A stretch of DNA of 64,000 nt from positions 681,501 through 745,500 of the forward strand of contig JAMWET010000674.1 of the NCBI GenBank assembly GCA_024036415.1, in the 5' to 3' direction. Shown in pieces: positions 1-12,400 of the stretch. How positions within the stretch are numbered: position 1 is the stretch's first letter; each line of letters starts with the position of its first letter. The position numbers were made by a program, and so were the translations under genes. The stretch is from Prochilodus magdalenae (Eukaryota > Chordata > Actinopteri > Characiformes > Prochilodontidae). The notes beneath the pieces are model-generated. The model did not search any database. It saw only the letters and a list, made by a program, of their open reading frames with translations, and was not told the origin of the DNA.

Positions 1-1240
1 ATCACTGTGGGTCTGAAAGGCAATGCAGCTGTCAAGAGGAATAAACAGACGATAAAGAAGAAAAGTTGCCAATCACACAGAGGAGCTGCAGGTGTTCTCA
101 GGACAATGACAACATCACTGAAGTGTTTAAGATTACTCATACTTCAGAATTAGTAAATGAGATTTAGAAAATGAAACTTCTAAGACTGGACTTTGGATGT
201 GTGGAAAAACATCTATGCAGACTGCTTTAAAAGAGGCAGTTTATGATCATTTTAAATCTTTATAATACAATTTTTGAAGTCTATTAGAAATAAATAATTT
301 GCCCAAAACATAACAATTCTCTCATACTGGGTAATGCAAGCTGTAATAAAGGCAAAGCATGGGTACAATAAATACCAAAAACATCATATAATATTTACCT
401 GTTGAGACTTCTCCTTGTTTTTTTTAACAAGAAATTAAATAAATGGTCTCTGACTTTTGCATGTACTGCATGTAGCATGTTCTCAACAGAACCATTAGCT
501 TCTATAAAGCTTTTTTGCAAATTTTTTATTTGCATTTTTATTTAGAAATCACCTAACTAAAAACCTTGTAGAGGCATCTGTAACATAACTGTAACACTAC
601 ACGTAATAAGCACTGTAAGCTCTCAAATGGGTCTTTCGGGTGTCCTGAGTCTATATCATCACTGTCATACAAAAGCCATGTCTCTTCACATTTGTATTCC
701 CCTTTTTCCCATAGCTATATAATTTAACTCCAGTTACTCTTTGCATTATGTTATTATTGAATGATAAATTGATCAACACACGTTTTATTTGGATAACAAT
801 CTTGTTACACTGTCATCCTTTGTAACTTAGGATGGTCTTTTTTTCCCTGTATCTATGAAGTTGCCAAATTGAAGATGCTGGATTTCAGCAGGCAGTATAA
901 GGCACTGGCTTTGTTGTGGGGTAAAAAGGGGTTTAAACTGATCATTTTAAACACACCTGGTCAGGTCTTAAATGTTCTGTCCTAAACCAGGATTAATTAG
1001 TAGGTTCTTCATAGCAACCTTGTCCCATTTTACATGAGTCACTGGTGACGCATGTCACCAATCTTGACAACCATCAAGGTCATGTATTGTTCACCACTAT
1101 GCAAAACGCAGTGCGTGCAAGAGGGACAGAATGATCTAGAGACAATGAGTCATGGTTTAAGGTAGCTTCCAGCCATAGCAGTAACTGTTGCAACACCTGT
1201 TGTTAGGGTAGTTGGATGACTACATTCATGGATATAAAAA
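1..1240. other. Intergenic DNA downstream of tshb
   Basis: AT-rich sequence with no convincing coding exon, RNA gene or long repeat on either strand. It lies beyond the 3' end of tshb, which is on the minus strand. Confidence 0.5.
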
Positions 1241-1344
1241 GTCTGTTATGAAATATTACTGTTCATAAAAGCCCAACAGCTCCAGACCCAACACCAACTG
1301 CTTAACGGACCACAGAGTGACATGTTTCTACTACATAGGTGGCT

Positions 1345-1350
1345 TTTATT
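1345..1350 (-). terminator. tshb: Candidate tshb polyadenylation signal
   Basis: The plus strand reads TTTATT, which is AATAAA on the gene strand, about 75 bases past the tshb stop codon. This would give a short 3' UTR, as is usual for glycoprotein hormone beta subunits. Confidence 0.5.
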
Positions 1351-1423
1351 ACATGAACAGATCAGGTCAAAACACAAATTAATACTTTTGGTGTCCAATC
1401 TGACGGGATTTACTCCACCAGCC

Positions 1424-2937
1424 TCACTCGAATAGCTGAAACCAGCCAGGCTGAAGGAGGTCACTCTCTACAGGATAAGGGTACAGATGTCTGACTGGTT
1501 TAGAACATTTTGCAGCGGTACCACTGCTTTTGTGGGCGCACTCATCGCTGCGTGTGTTACACATGCTGCAGTGGCAGCTAAGAGCCACAGGGTAGGTGAA
1601 ACGAGGATCAGCATGCGGGGGGCAGCCGGGGAGAACAGCTGTGCGGTACTCCACCTCCTGATAAGTACAGCTCCTCTGAATCAGAAAGCGAGGCCCCACC
1701 AGCTCCTTCATATTGCTGTCCTGAGGGTTACATAACATGCAACACAAAACGTATGTCTTCAAAGAGGGGAAATGGCTTTTCCAGCAAGAAACTATGCAAC
1801 TTATACAGTTATAAATGGTGATGCACAAAATAATTTTGCATAAATATTTTTTTTTTTGTCACCCAATGAATACAGAAATTATGTTAAACGTGTGCATTGT
1901 AAATGTTACCATAATTTATTAAGATTAAAGTTTTTTTGGTAGATCCTAGAAAAATGTACATGCCAAATGTGATCACATATGATGCTACATGTGTTTACTT
2001 GTGGTCTGATGTTTCTAAAACACTTCAAATGTGAAATATATGTGTTCTGTAAGCTGGAATTGCAGTCCCAGGCCTCTCAGTGCAGAATGTGCAGTCGTAC
2101 ACACTTAATAGCTCTATATAGAACCATTAACACTCAATAAACCCCTTGCATGATTACATGGATCTTTGTATCATAAAGATGTTCTTCAGACTGAATGTGC
2201 CGTGGAGTGTTCTCTATGGAAGCTTTTTGAAAAGGGCTCTATATAGCCCCAAAGTGTTCTGCTATCTGCTACGTCTGTATATTTGAATAAAAAATTACTG
2301 TTTCTTAACTCAACATATTCAAAATAAATAAACACATACAACATAAAATGTGGCCAATGCAAGAAATACAAGCCCATTTTATACTGTATGTTTTTTCCAG
2401 TTCAGAAAAAAAAATTGAAAATGTAATGTAACCGGAGAGGTCTTGGCAAATGGCTGTAAATTGTATGTAACTGTAGTTAATTATGTGTCTGTGTCATTAA
2501 TTATGCGAGTATGTAATTACATTTACATAGTGTGGCAAAGTGACAGTTGTGACTGCAGTCTTCTAAGGGTTAAAGTGTGATTTTTTTGCTTCAGTGGTAG
2601 CTGTTGCAGGAAAAAAAGCTTATCTTATGTGACATCTTTGACTGTAGAAACATCCGCCCGCTATTCTAGAGAATTCTGTAAGCTTATGCTTGGGTAATGA
2701 AAGCCTCGCATCTGACTGATAAGCTATTTTTGCTCTGCAGACATGCTCTTTCTTGCTCTCTCTCTTGCCACTTACCCTGGAAAAACAGAATCCCATGCAG
2801 ATAGTGGTATTGACAGCCACACAGTAGTCACACTCTTGCTTCTCAATGTAGAGAGTATATTCAGTGGGGGTGCACATAGGCATGGCCGTCCTCAGCAGTA
2901 GGCCCAATATACCAGCCACGAACACAGCAGCAGACAT
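1424..2937 (-). CDS. tshb: Thyroid-stimulating hormone beta subunit (2 coding exons)
   Basis: Secreted beta chain of thyrotropin. It pairs with the common glycoprotein alpha subunit in pituitary thyrotrophs and signals through the TSH receptor. Coding exons are 2776-2937 (54 codons, phase 0, donor GTAAGT) and 1424-1720 (98 codons plus TGA), giving 152 aa, close to other fish TSH-beta chains. The ATG at 2937 opens a hydrophobic signal peptide (MSAAVFVAGILGLLLRTA), and the mature chain starts near MCTPTEYTLYIEK. All 12 cystine-knot cysteines are present: five in the first exon, seven in the second. The CMGFC motif replaces the mammalian CAGYC form. One N-glycosylation sequon (NTT) is visible. 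The intron falls at the position conserved in glycoprotein hormone beta genes. A TTG codon six residues upstream is in frame, but there is no reason to prefer it. A follicle-stimulating or luteinizing hormone beta chain is excluded by the sequence and the neighbourhood. Confidence 0.95.
2100..2290. repeat. Dispersed inverted-repeat element in the tshb 5' region (GCTCTATATAGAACC family)
   Basis: Near-palindromic CTCTATATAGAACC and GGCTCTATATAGCCCC motifs lie about 130 bases apart in opposite sense. The same motif recurs at 55.78-55.96 kb. It resembles a short non-autonomous DNA element. It is noncoding and lies inside the tshb intron. Confidence 0.4.
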
Positions 2938-3589
2938 GGCAGCTGTAGCAGACAATCAAAACTCGAGACCTGGAGTAGAACAAACTTCTTATGTGGTTTT
3001 AATGCTGCAAAAAAAGTCACATGACATGTGTGGAGCTTTCAATTACTTAAACTAACTACTAGCAGGCTGTAAAGTCTTTTTTCAGTCATGTAAAAATGAA
3101 GGATTTAACAATACCACATACTGTACAACTTGTATCTTAGTGCACTCTATGGTATCACTGTATCATGAATAGCATGTTAGTGTGTTACCATAGAACTAAC
3201 ATTCGCTAGCAGCAAAAGCATTGGATTGGGACACAGTAAAGTACCTTTTTTTTCCAAATACTGAAAGCTCTAATTAATGCCACCAGTACGCCCATAGACA
3301 CTGAAAATAAAAACATTAATGGATTAACATAAGGCACATTCAAAACCACCCTTACTCGTCCTGTATGGAAAAAATATTGATTCAAAGACACGAATGCACT
3401 AAGTTATATGATGGCTAGGAATTATTAGGCCACATTGTATATCAAATAATTCTGTAATATTTCTCTTGGTCCACATGTCTTGAAAATGCTAGCTAGAGTT
3501 TAAACATTTTTTTTTGGAAAATTGGAGCCACAATAATACAATGCTGCAGTGTTCTTGTAATAGACAAAACCAGAAAAGTTTTGCCTTAC

Positions 3590-3643
3590 CTGTTGACCTG
3601 CTGCCAATCGCCTGATGACGGTGAGAAGCATCTTCTCTTATAC
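3590..3643 (-). promoter_or_regulatory. tshb: Candidate tshb TATA box and noncoding first exon
   Basis: On the gene strand, TATAAGA at 3643-3637 is followed about 30 bases later by a short stretch ending in a strong donor, ACAG|GTAAGG, with exon end at 3590. A tiny noncoding exon 1 spliced to the signal-peptide exon at 2937 matches the known layout of TSH-beta genes. A TATTCAT core, similar to a Pit-1 half-site, lies upstream at 3692-3698. The start site itself is inferred. Confidence 0.4.
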
Positions 3644-3719
3644 AGACGCTCTAATCCCATTATTTCCATATTTACAATCTCAACAGCAGCATATTCATAA
3701 AACTACCTCCTTTAAACCT

Positions 3720-6430
3720 GTTCACCTGCACTTACTGTACATGCCGCTAGGTCACGCTGAAGGCCATGCTTGAGCTGGCTGTAATCATTTAAAAGAAGAC
3801 TCAGCTCAGCTCTTGATTCCAGATCAGCTCTGCCTTTTGGGTTTCCTCTTAAAGTCATCTTGAAGTTAGTTTAACTAGGACAGCATTTGATCTCAGATCA
3901 GCACTAATATGATGGTCATAATCACTGGAATATCTTGGATACGCTATCACTGCTTTTCCCAAACTCACACTCCAGGAGTGCGTGATGACCTTTATTAGCA
4001 TAGTTTTATTGGAAATTAACACCAGGATTGCACTTTGTTATCACCGCATCACGTTATGGCGGTGTGACTTTTATACAAGTTGGCCATGCAGTCGAGATAT
4101 ATGTACTCATTGATATGAGACCTTAAACACGGCTTCTTTGTTTTTTGCTTTTCCTAGAAACGGTCAGCAGTTCTGTCGTGTCAGGGTTTTACATTTTTAG
4201 CCATAATCTTCTGTTAGATTACAAATGTAGTAAGCAAATAAAATGGGCAGTCATAGTCAGAGGGTGTGATCCGTGAACACAATAAGACAAAGCATCTGGA
4301 GCTTAAACAAGATTTTTCTCTATAACGTAGCCAATGAAAAAAGCCAGAGTGATTTGAAACTAACTATTCTAAACAGTTCTAACTCTGAGTAGCACCTATT
4401 CCTCAAAGCCTTTGGTTATGTGAACTATTTAATTCAGCTGAAACATGGATGGCCATTCCTAAATGGCCAGCACCCACCACACCTTAAGAGTTGAAACTGA
4501 TATATATATATATACATGTACCAGTAGTGGTAATAGGAACAACAAGGGGTCACAATGTCTACAACACAAACATGGTTATATATAGCTATTTTACTTTTTC
4601 CAACACCACCAGTGTTGATATGTTGACATGCAGTGATCATTGTTCACACTAGTAAAATAGTCTATATATCTGTTTTCTTTAGGGACCTTTTTGCATTTCA
4701 GGGCAATGCATGTACCGCTGTGCTGTGATGAGATTAAACAACATTAAAACACTTTTTAGGTCAAATCTTTATCACATAAGTATCATAAAACGAAGTGTGA
4801 CACATCAGACAGTATGTATCTAACCATTTCATATCATATCATAACTTTCTATGAGGGATCTTCCAGAGGCATTAAACTCTAGGCTTATATCACCACCACT
4901 CTGAACAATACTGACCTGGAATGTACGAAGCATTTCCCATTAAACCATTGGAATGATTTACATACTAACCATTTACTTGATATTTTAAAAACCTGTAGCG
5001 TTTCTCTTTAACTACCATGGCATGTTCTTTATGTTATATTACAACGTTTGGGACATTGTCTTACAACAGACCTGAGATAATTTTTCTTTAAACGTATGTT
5101 ACTGTTCGTTAATGGTGGATGGGTTCATGCAGAAAAATCCTCCTTTAGGCATAACTCAAACCACTTGCATTGTAGTTCCTGTAGTTACTGAATAATAAAC
5201 CTTAGGTTGTAATAAACTTTCAATGTGTTTAATCCTAAAACTTTTTTTCTGCAGTTACTACATTATTCAGTCTAAAAAGAAGTGTCACTGTTTAACTGGC
5301 CAGTCTTGTTAATGTATTCGGGCATTGGTCGACATGCTCTTGCATGACTGTTTCTCTGGATGTGTTATTGCACAAATGTTTGATCAAGAGCCGTTGGACA
5401 TTAGTTCTGCAAGCTTATAAAGTAGTTTGTGATGAAAACATGTATACTTGACACCCAATAAAAGCCTATGAAGCCATGACAATAAGACCAACATTCTTTA
5501 GCTGTTTCCTTTTGGTCCTGTTTGGAATAACATTACCACAGGTTTTGTCCTGACTAGTTTTTGAATCATTGACTCGTTCTTGACATAACTGCAGTCATCA
5601 CAAATTTCCTACTCATGCTGGTCTATGTGGTGTGATTTTTTATGGCTCTGTAATCTACCTCTCCCATCAGTCCTATCTTTTAACTGTTTTGGCAGGAAGT
5701 TAATAATTATTCTCTTCAATTATCACCTCTGATATGTCTGTCAGGTTTTAACTCCCTGGAAAATTTCAGAATGTTTCTGATTTACTCAAATCAGCAAGAA
5801 ACGTCAACGTAATGTAAACACACCAAAGTAACTTCTTAATTCTAGCAAGAGCAGAAAAGGCTCCACTTCTGGGAACAATACATGGTGGGCTGTTGAATAA
5901 CTAGCCTAACTCGATACGAGATAATAGCTTAACAACATTTCTCAGGAAAGAAAGAGGAGCCTAACTGTTTTTTTTTAACACTACACATTCAAGTGTACAC
6001 GTAGATTCACGATTTTCTAGAGTGAACCCAGGAAATCATTCTGAATGACTTGTTTGTATCTCATTGACTTAGTGGTGATGAATTTTTGCACTAAAAAGAA
6101 AGAATAAGTGAAAAAGAAAGAAGGTGAAAAACAATATAACAAAAAATAATACATTACAAAATGTAATATAATAATACAAACAATAATATAAATCTAATCT
6201 GATCTAATCTATATCATATAATCAAAAGGAAGTACAACATTTATAAAAAAAAAACAAAATAAAAAAAGTGCTTTACTGACAGTTTAACAGTAACAGAAGC
6301 TGAGTTTGGATTTTTCTTGTATCGTAGCTGCAGCTCAGTAACAGCAATATAAAGATAAAAGGAGTTAGGAGTTTTAATTAAAAGCTGAACTGAGGAGAGA
6401 TGTTTAGAATAGAGAGAGAGAGTTAGAAAT
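3720..6430. other. Intergenic region between tshb and the SLC5A8-like gene, first part
   Basis: AT-rich DNA between two divergently transcribed genes. I see a short TA run near 4500 but no exon with family similarity, no tRNA and no long tandem repeat. Confidence 0.4.
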
Positions 6431-6439
6431 CTGAAATGC

Positions 6440-6715
6440 TTCAAATCTGTAGATCTGGAATACACACAAGCAGACATTCTGTAGGGTAATAAGGTGCTTT
6501 AAAGATTTTAAAAACTAATACCAGAACTTTAAAATCCATTCTAAACATAGAGGTAGTCTGTGCAGTTCTTTCAAAAAAGCTGTGATATAAGCTTTCTGGT
6601 TTGTTTACATTAGGATCCATGCTGGTGCATTTTGAACGAGTTGTAGATGATGTATTGCATTTTAAAAAGCCCAGTAAATAGAGCATTACAGTGCTCAACT
6701 ATATACATGGCATTT
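6440..6715. repeat. Interspersed repeat related to 49.76-50.28 kb
   Basis: The phrase GCATTTTGAACGAGTTGTAG at about 6630, followed by text ending in GCATTACAGT, matches the block at 49.86-49.95 kb with only substitutions. Two separated copies identify an old dispersed element. Short open frames inside it are not genes. Confidence 0.5.
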
Positions 6716-7374
6716 CTCTATGACAGAAAAGGACAAACTGCAGTGATATTCTCACATGATAAAACCTTTTTGCCCCTTATTTTTGTACTTTAGGTTTGGC
6801 ATGCAAAGCCAATTACCCTATAGCTTCCGCGAAGCAGCTTTCTCTGAATTTTAGTATTAAATAGAAGTATTCCTTAAATTAGTCTTTTCTTAAATTAGAA
6901 ACGGATAAGTCTGTCAAAAGAGCGTTGATTCTCAGTAGAAACTCATATTAGATTATTTTCACAGCTATGTAAACCAATATAATGTTTTCTGATTATATGT
7001 GCACATAGAAAAGCAATGGCCTTAAGACAGGACCTTAAGGGACTCCTCAAGATATGTGCCAATTTTGTATGAATGATTTACTCAGCAAAACCTAGAACCT
7101 TTCCAAGAGTCTATTCATTAAATATCAAATACGTCTGAGAGGCCTAGACAAGTATTAAACACAGTGGATTATAATATTTTGATTAAATGTATCAAAAACT
7201 GCACTAAGAAAATAAGACCAAAACAGAAGAACCATGTGCATCAGTACTAAGCCTAAAACCATTCACAACATGGAGCAATGCTCTCTCATTACTTCGGTCT
7301 ACATGGAAACCTGACTGGAATTTCTGGAATACTGTGATTGAAAAGGCATATGCATTTTATTGATAATAAAAAAA

Positions 7375-7515
7375 CAGTAACATAGAGACACATCTGCAAT
7401 TAGTGCAAATTAATTCAGTGGGGACCTATTGAAGCCTATCTCAGTGCTCCTTGGGCAGAAGGCAGGACATACCCTGGACTACTCACCAGTTCATCACAGG
7501 GCAGACATGCAAATA
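7375..7515. repeat. Short dispersed repeat
   Basis: The stretch around 7440-7510 (cues: GGGCAGAAGGCAGGACATA and CAGTTCATCACAGGGCAGA) resembles a repeat fragment common in fish genomes. It was identified by recognition only; no second copy was found in this window. Confidence 0.3.
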
Positions 7516-7519
7516 TACA

Positions 7520-9250
7520 CCTTCACATTTAGGGGCAATAACTTTTGAACATGTACACTTTATCGAGAAAGTCGAGCCCTTCTTGCTGTAAGGAGCTGTG
7601 CTGCTGGGTTAAGGGTTATTTCATGTTTGGGGTAATGAAATGGTCGAGAATGGAAAAAAAGGACTTATCTTTGTGTTTATTATTTACACTTAAGAGGTTT
7701 GACTGTCTGGTTCTTATCAAAGCATTGTTGCAGGTGGAGATCAGCTTATGGAGAATGACATAATGGTCCTGCAATTAGGTTTGAATAAAGTGTTGCAATG
7801 CATTTAATAATTCACTACCATGAAGTCTGAACTGAAATTAAATGCCAGTTGAGCTGCAGCTTCCGGGACTTTTATAGCCAACTGAAAGACAGTTCAGACA
7901 TCTCTGTGCACCTGTTTGAGATGCAGTAGTTTGAACAGAGAGAGAACAGAGGAAGACAGTATGGTGGAACATTTGGTCGTTTGCATTTGCCTTGTTCCTA
8001 GCTTTAGTTTCTCAGACGCAATATGGCTAGTCACTATTGCCACTGCAATTCAGTCCAAGATGAGACCTTTGTCATGTGTATAAAACCCACTGTATATGCT
8101 GAAACTTCTTTCTTCACCACTCCTGGTGGCATGGCTATTTTAATTAATACAATTAATTAAACACTTTTGTTTGTAATTCCTTTATCAGACTAACTAGGAC
8201 ACTGTTGTCTCTGTGTGTGTGAAATGTTGTGACTCTGTTTTAAGGTGCTAATGAGCAATGAGGGGCGAAGGGGTAGAAGTGAGAACCCCTAGCTGTGAAA
8301 ACAATTCACACCTCTCCACAAAGATGGCTGCACTGAGAGAAAACGGACAGCATGGCTACAACGTCTTTCTCTGGCTCCCTTCTTTTCTTTCTCATTCGTT
8401 CAAATGTTGCCTATTACATTCACTGCTGCAAACAGGGTCAAGGCCAGGGGCTCTTTCAGTGAATAGACCGATCTGCAATGAATAGTAAGAGGGTGATATC
8501 CATTACATTCTCCCTGAGCAGTTTTGTTAAAAATGCACTTATTTAATTTAGCACTTAGCTCCTTCAGTATGATCGCTAAGCTACTAAACTACTGTTTTGC
8601 AGAAGCTGCAAATTATTGGGACACACAATGAACCATCATGCTATAATTCTACTCTCGCAGAGGGGGAGGGAGGGTTTATGGGAGTATGTAATGAGAATGT
8701 TATCTAGGCACTGACGTTAGCATCGCAGTCACTTTTAAGCAGAACACTTGGAAGCAACTGCAATCAAGATTACAGGAGTATGTTATAAAAATAACATTTC
8801 AGTTACTGTGGTTGACCTTGTTATGCTTAGGAAATCTTTCATCAGAAGAACAGAACATATGAATAAGCATTTAGCTGGCCTTTTTGTTGCTCAGCAGACA
8901 TAGAATAAGCAGGCTGATCAAGCATCAGCTGATTAAGCTGATCAAGTATCTTCTCACCCAAAATGTTTTGCCTTATGAGCGTTTTGCTGAACGCTGTGCC
9001 GAAACACTACATACTTCCCAACCACCAAGTCAGCCAAGCCCACTTTATGAACCTAGTTATAAAGGCTGTCTTTAACAGTCAAACAGTACCGCATATGACC
9101 GGGGTATCTTCTACCTTTGAGAGATCATTAACTAAGTTTCTTTGTGGCCTCAACGCAAGACAACAAGCCGTTCCTTTTGCTATCAGCAAATTTGCTATAC
9201 TGGCAGGGTGGACAACTATCTGGCTCCTTCCGCTACTTGAGCACGTGGAT
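7520..9250. other. Intergenic region upstream of the SLC5A8-like gene
   Basis: An open frame of 97 codons at 8963-9256 has no recognisable domain or splice context. Otherwise nothing supportable is seen until the promoter region of the transporter gene. Confidence 0.35.
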
Positions 9251-9258
9251 CAATAAGA

Positions 9259-9266
9259 TATAAATT
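9259..9266 (+). promoter_or_regulatory. Candidate TATA box of the SLC5A8-like gene
   Basis: TATAAATT lies about 230 bases before the ATG at 9494, a plausible spacing for one 5' UTR exon. No splice donor needs to be assumed between them. Only the motif and its position support it. Confidence 0.25.
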
Positions 9267-9493
9267 TACCCACTGTGTCCGCCTTTATTGGCACAGTAAG
9301 CGCAGCTGCATGAGGATACCTTTTCCTCACACTGTATTTATGATTTGCTCATTTAAGCCGAAGATGCCTACTTTGAGCCGACTCACCTGAGGACCTTCAA
9401 GCATTTTCAACAAGTCGAAGAAGAAAAGCAGACCTGCGGTACAATCTCTTACAAAAGGCAGAGCAAACTTGTATATTTCTGTTGGAACAAACC

Positions 9494-12400
9494 ATGGCCG
9501 GTACTGGAGGTCCAGTGGCTACATTCTCAGTGTGGGACTATGTGGTGTTTGCGGGTCTGGTCCTGGCAGCAGCCGGTATTGGGCTGTTTCAGGCCATTCG
9601 AGGGCGTAAAGAGACCAGCAGTGCTGAGTTTCTGCTGGGAGGTCGACAAATGACTGCAGTGCCAGTTGCCATGTCGCTCACAGCAAGTTTCATGTCTGGG
9701 ATAACGGTGATCGGCACCCCTGCAGAGGCTTACATCTACGGCACGCCGTTCTGGCTCTTTTCTTTCTCTTATGCCATTATGTCCACCATCAGCGCAGAGA
9801 TCTTTGTGCCTCTGTTCTACCGGTTGAACATCACCAGTACATATGAGGTAAGAGAGCTGTCCAGACAGGGATAAATGAGGACAGGAGAGTGCCATCAGAT
9901 AACCAGGAAAGTCCCTAAAAGCCTGGAGGCCTGGAGAGGGGTCAATAGGAGGGTCATAAGCTGTATTGATCTGTATTGAGATGCTTTCATGTGAGGAAAT
10001 TGATGTGTGGTAGTAAAATGACATTTTCTGTTATTTTGAGCACAGTGACAATGTTATATGCAGGATTCCACAATAGTGTGTGACTGTGTTAGGTCTGCTG
10101 AATACAGTGAATTAAGTACATCATCATACATAACCAGGATCTTTTTCTAGACCAGACAGACTCCTACCCTGATACCTCTTTATGCTGAATGATTTGTACT
10201 GGTAAAGTTCAGCCTGTGCTGGTTTGTGGCTGTAAAAGTAATCTAAGGTCTCTCCATACTCAAATCAACATAAAAACAAATTGATTTTGGTGGCTACAGT
10301 ATATTCATAGCCCTAGAGGTTATTAATAGCCTGGATAAAAATAAGCTCACATCACAGCACTTTAGCTTAGAATTTCACAATGCTTTCACTGTTGTCTGAT
10401 GGAACTACCAAAAAAAATAAATAAATAAAAAAATGTAAGTTTAATTTTTTCTTAAAACAATTATATTGTCATTTAATTTTCAACTATTTTCATTTTATAT
10501 TTGCAGTACTTGGAGATGCGTTTTAATAAGCTTATACGAGTGATTGGAACATCTATGTACATAATTCAGACAGTAAGTACACTGTTCATGCCATACATAA
10601 TTCATATATCCATGCATTATTAACACTCACAGTCCTGGAATAGGAAATTATGATCTTATCTTAATGGAAAATAATAATATGTAATTAACTGATGCACTGG
10701 TGCCCGGCTACAGTGTACTGAATATAATCATAAATGAAAAGTCAGTAGATTCACAGCTAATCATCTAATGGTTGTCATTGTCCCTGCCAGGCTTTGTACA
10801 CAGGCATGGTCATCTATGCACCTGCTCTTGCTCTCAATCAAAGTAAGTCTTATTCCAAAAGCGAGCTATTATGGAAGTCCAAATTATTTAAAATTATGTA
10901 ATAACACTCATAAAACTCCCACCAACAGGAATACACTCACAAGCTAATGTGAGTCTGTAATGACTTTAGTGTGAAATGATACAAAGTCATTGCCATGATT
11001 CCATGTAACTAGTTAAGTGTGCAGGGGTTGTAAATGAACTTTGATGTCATGATTTGAATAGTACTCTGTGATTGCTTTTCAGTCACTGGTCTGGACCTTT
11101 GGGGAGTGCTAGTGGCCACAGGAGCTGTCTGCATCATCTATTGCACACTGGTCAGTGTCAGCTTTCAGGATACTGAAGTTACTAAATTTCAGTTCGAGTC
11201 CAATTCGTGTTCACTGAAATTTAGTCCTGTGTACTATTAACACAGATGTGCAAACATAATGAATAACAAATTCTTCTTTCCATTTCTTGCATTGGCTGGA
11301 CTGATACAATGTGTCTGTTCATTGGTTCTGTGACTGTGCAGTGTTTGGCGTGAAACTCTTAAAATGCAGTCCTGTGTTATTCCTTTTAGGGAGGCCTAAA
11401 AGCAGTGATATGGACCGATGTATTCCAGATGGTCATTATGCTAAGTGGGTTTGTGGCGGTCATCGCTCGTGGGGCTGTAATTCAGGGAGGCTTAGGAAAG
11501 ATCTGGGAAGATAGTTACAAAGGTGGACGCCTACAAACATTTGAGTAAGTGATTGATTTTAGGCATGTAGTTCATTAACTGAGGAAAAGTCATGAATGTT
11601 AATGCTAAGTCTGTTTTTGTTTGAATTACATAAAATGAGTATCAAGAGCGAATGAGAAATGACATATTATGCTACAAATGTTTGCTGTTATATCAAGACC
11701 ATAATACTACATTTTGATTATTTATTTATGATGTTCATTATTACCGTTTCCAACATACCAGCTGGTTTTCTGTGTTTCATATATAACTTTAAATAAAGTC
11801 TCATTACATTTATAAACTCTACATTAAGAATAATCTTTTCCTTCTTCTATAAAATCATAGTTTTAGAGGTTTACCACAGCCATTTTTCCAGCCACTGTCC
11901 AAATATAAAGTTTTCACATTTCACATTATCACACTTCAGTTTTGATACAGATCCTCTGAGGCGCCACACTTTTTGGAGCATTGTTTTTGGAGGCAGTTTG
12001 ATGTGGGTGTCAATATACGCTATAAACCAATCGCAGGTGCAGCGCTATATCTCCTGTCGAACGATCACCCATGCCAAAATGTAAGTATGCAATAAAAAAA
12101 AAAAAGATTTACAGCACTGGGTAAAAGTCCGAGACTATTCTTTATTCATTTCCAGTCAGAACAGACATTAAGTATGACTTGCTCATGTTTTCAGAAGATA
12201 CCTAGAGAAAATAAATCTAATCCTTTTAAAATGATCAGAAGATGCAGAGAAGATGAAAAGAAGAAAAGAAAATATGTACAAAAAGATTTCCAAAGCAAAC
12301 AAAAAAGCTGCTGGCATTCTGTGAACAATGGACTGACCACGTCAGAGCCCAGATGTCAAAAAATGACTGCATCCAACTTCTATGACTGAAAAAAATACTA

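Noticed and set aside
8963..9256. 97-codon frame upstream of the SLC5A8-like gene
   Set aside because: No domain, no splice context and an overlapping second frame of similar length; most likely chance.
9527..10024. 165-codon open frame on the minus strand
   Set aside because: It is antisense to exon 1 of the SLC5A8-like gene, has no domain, and is explained by the codon composition of that exon.
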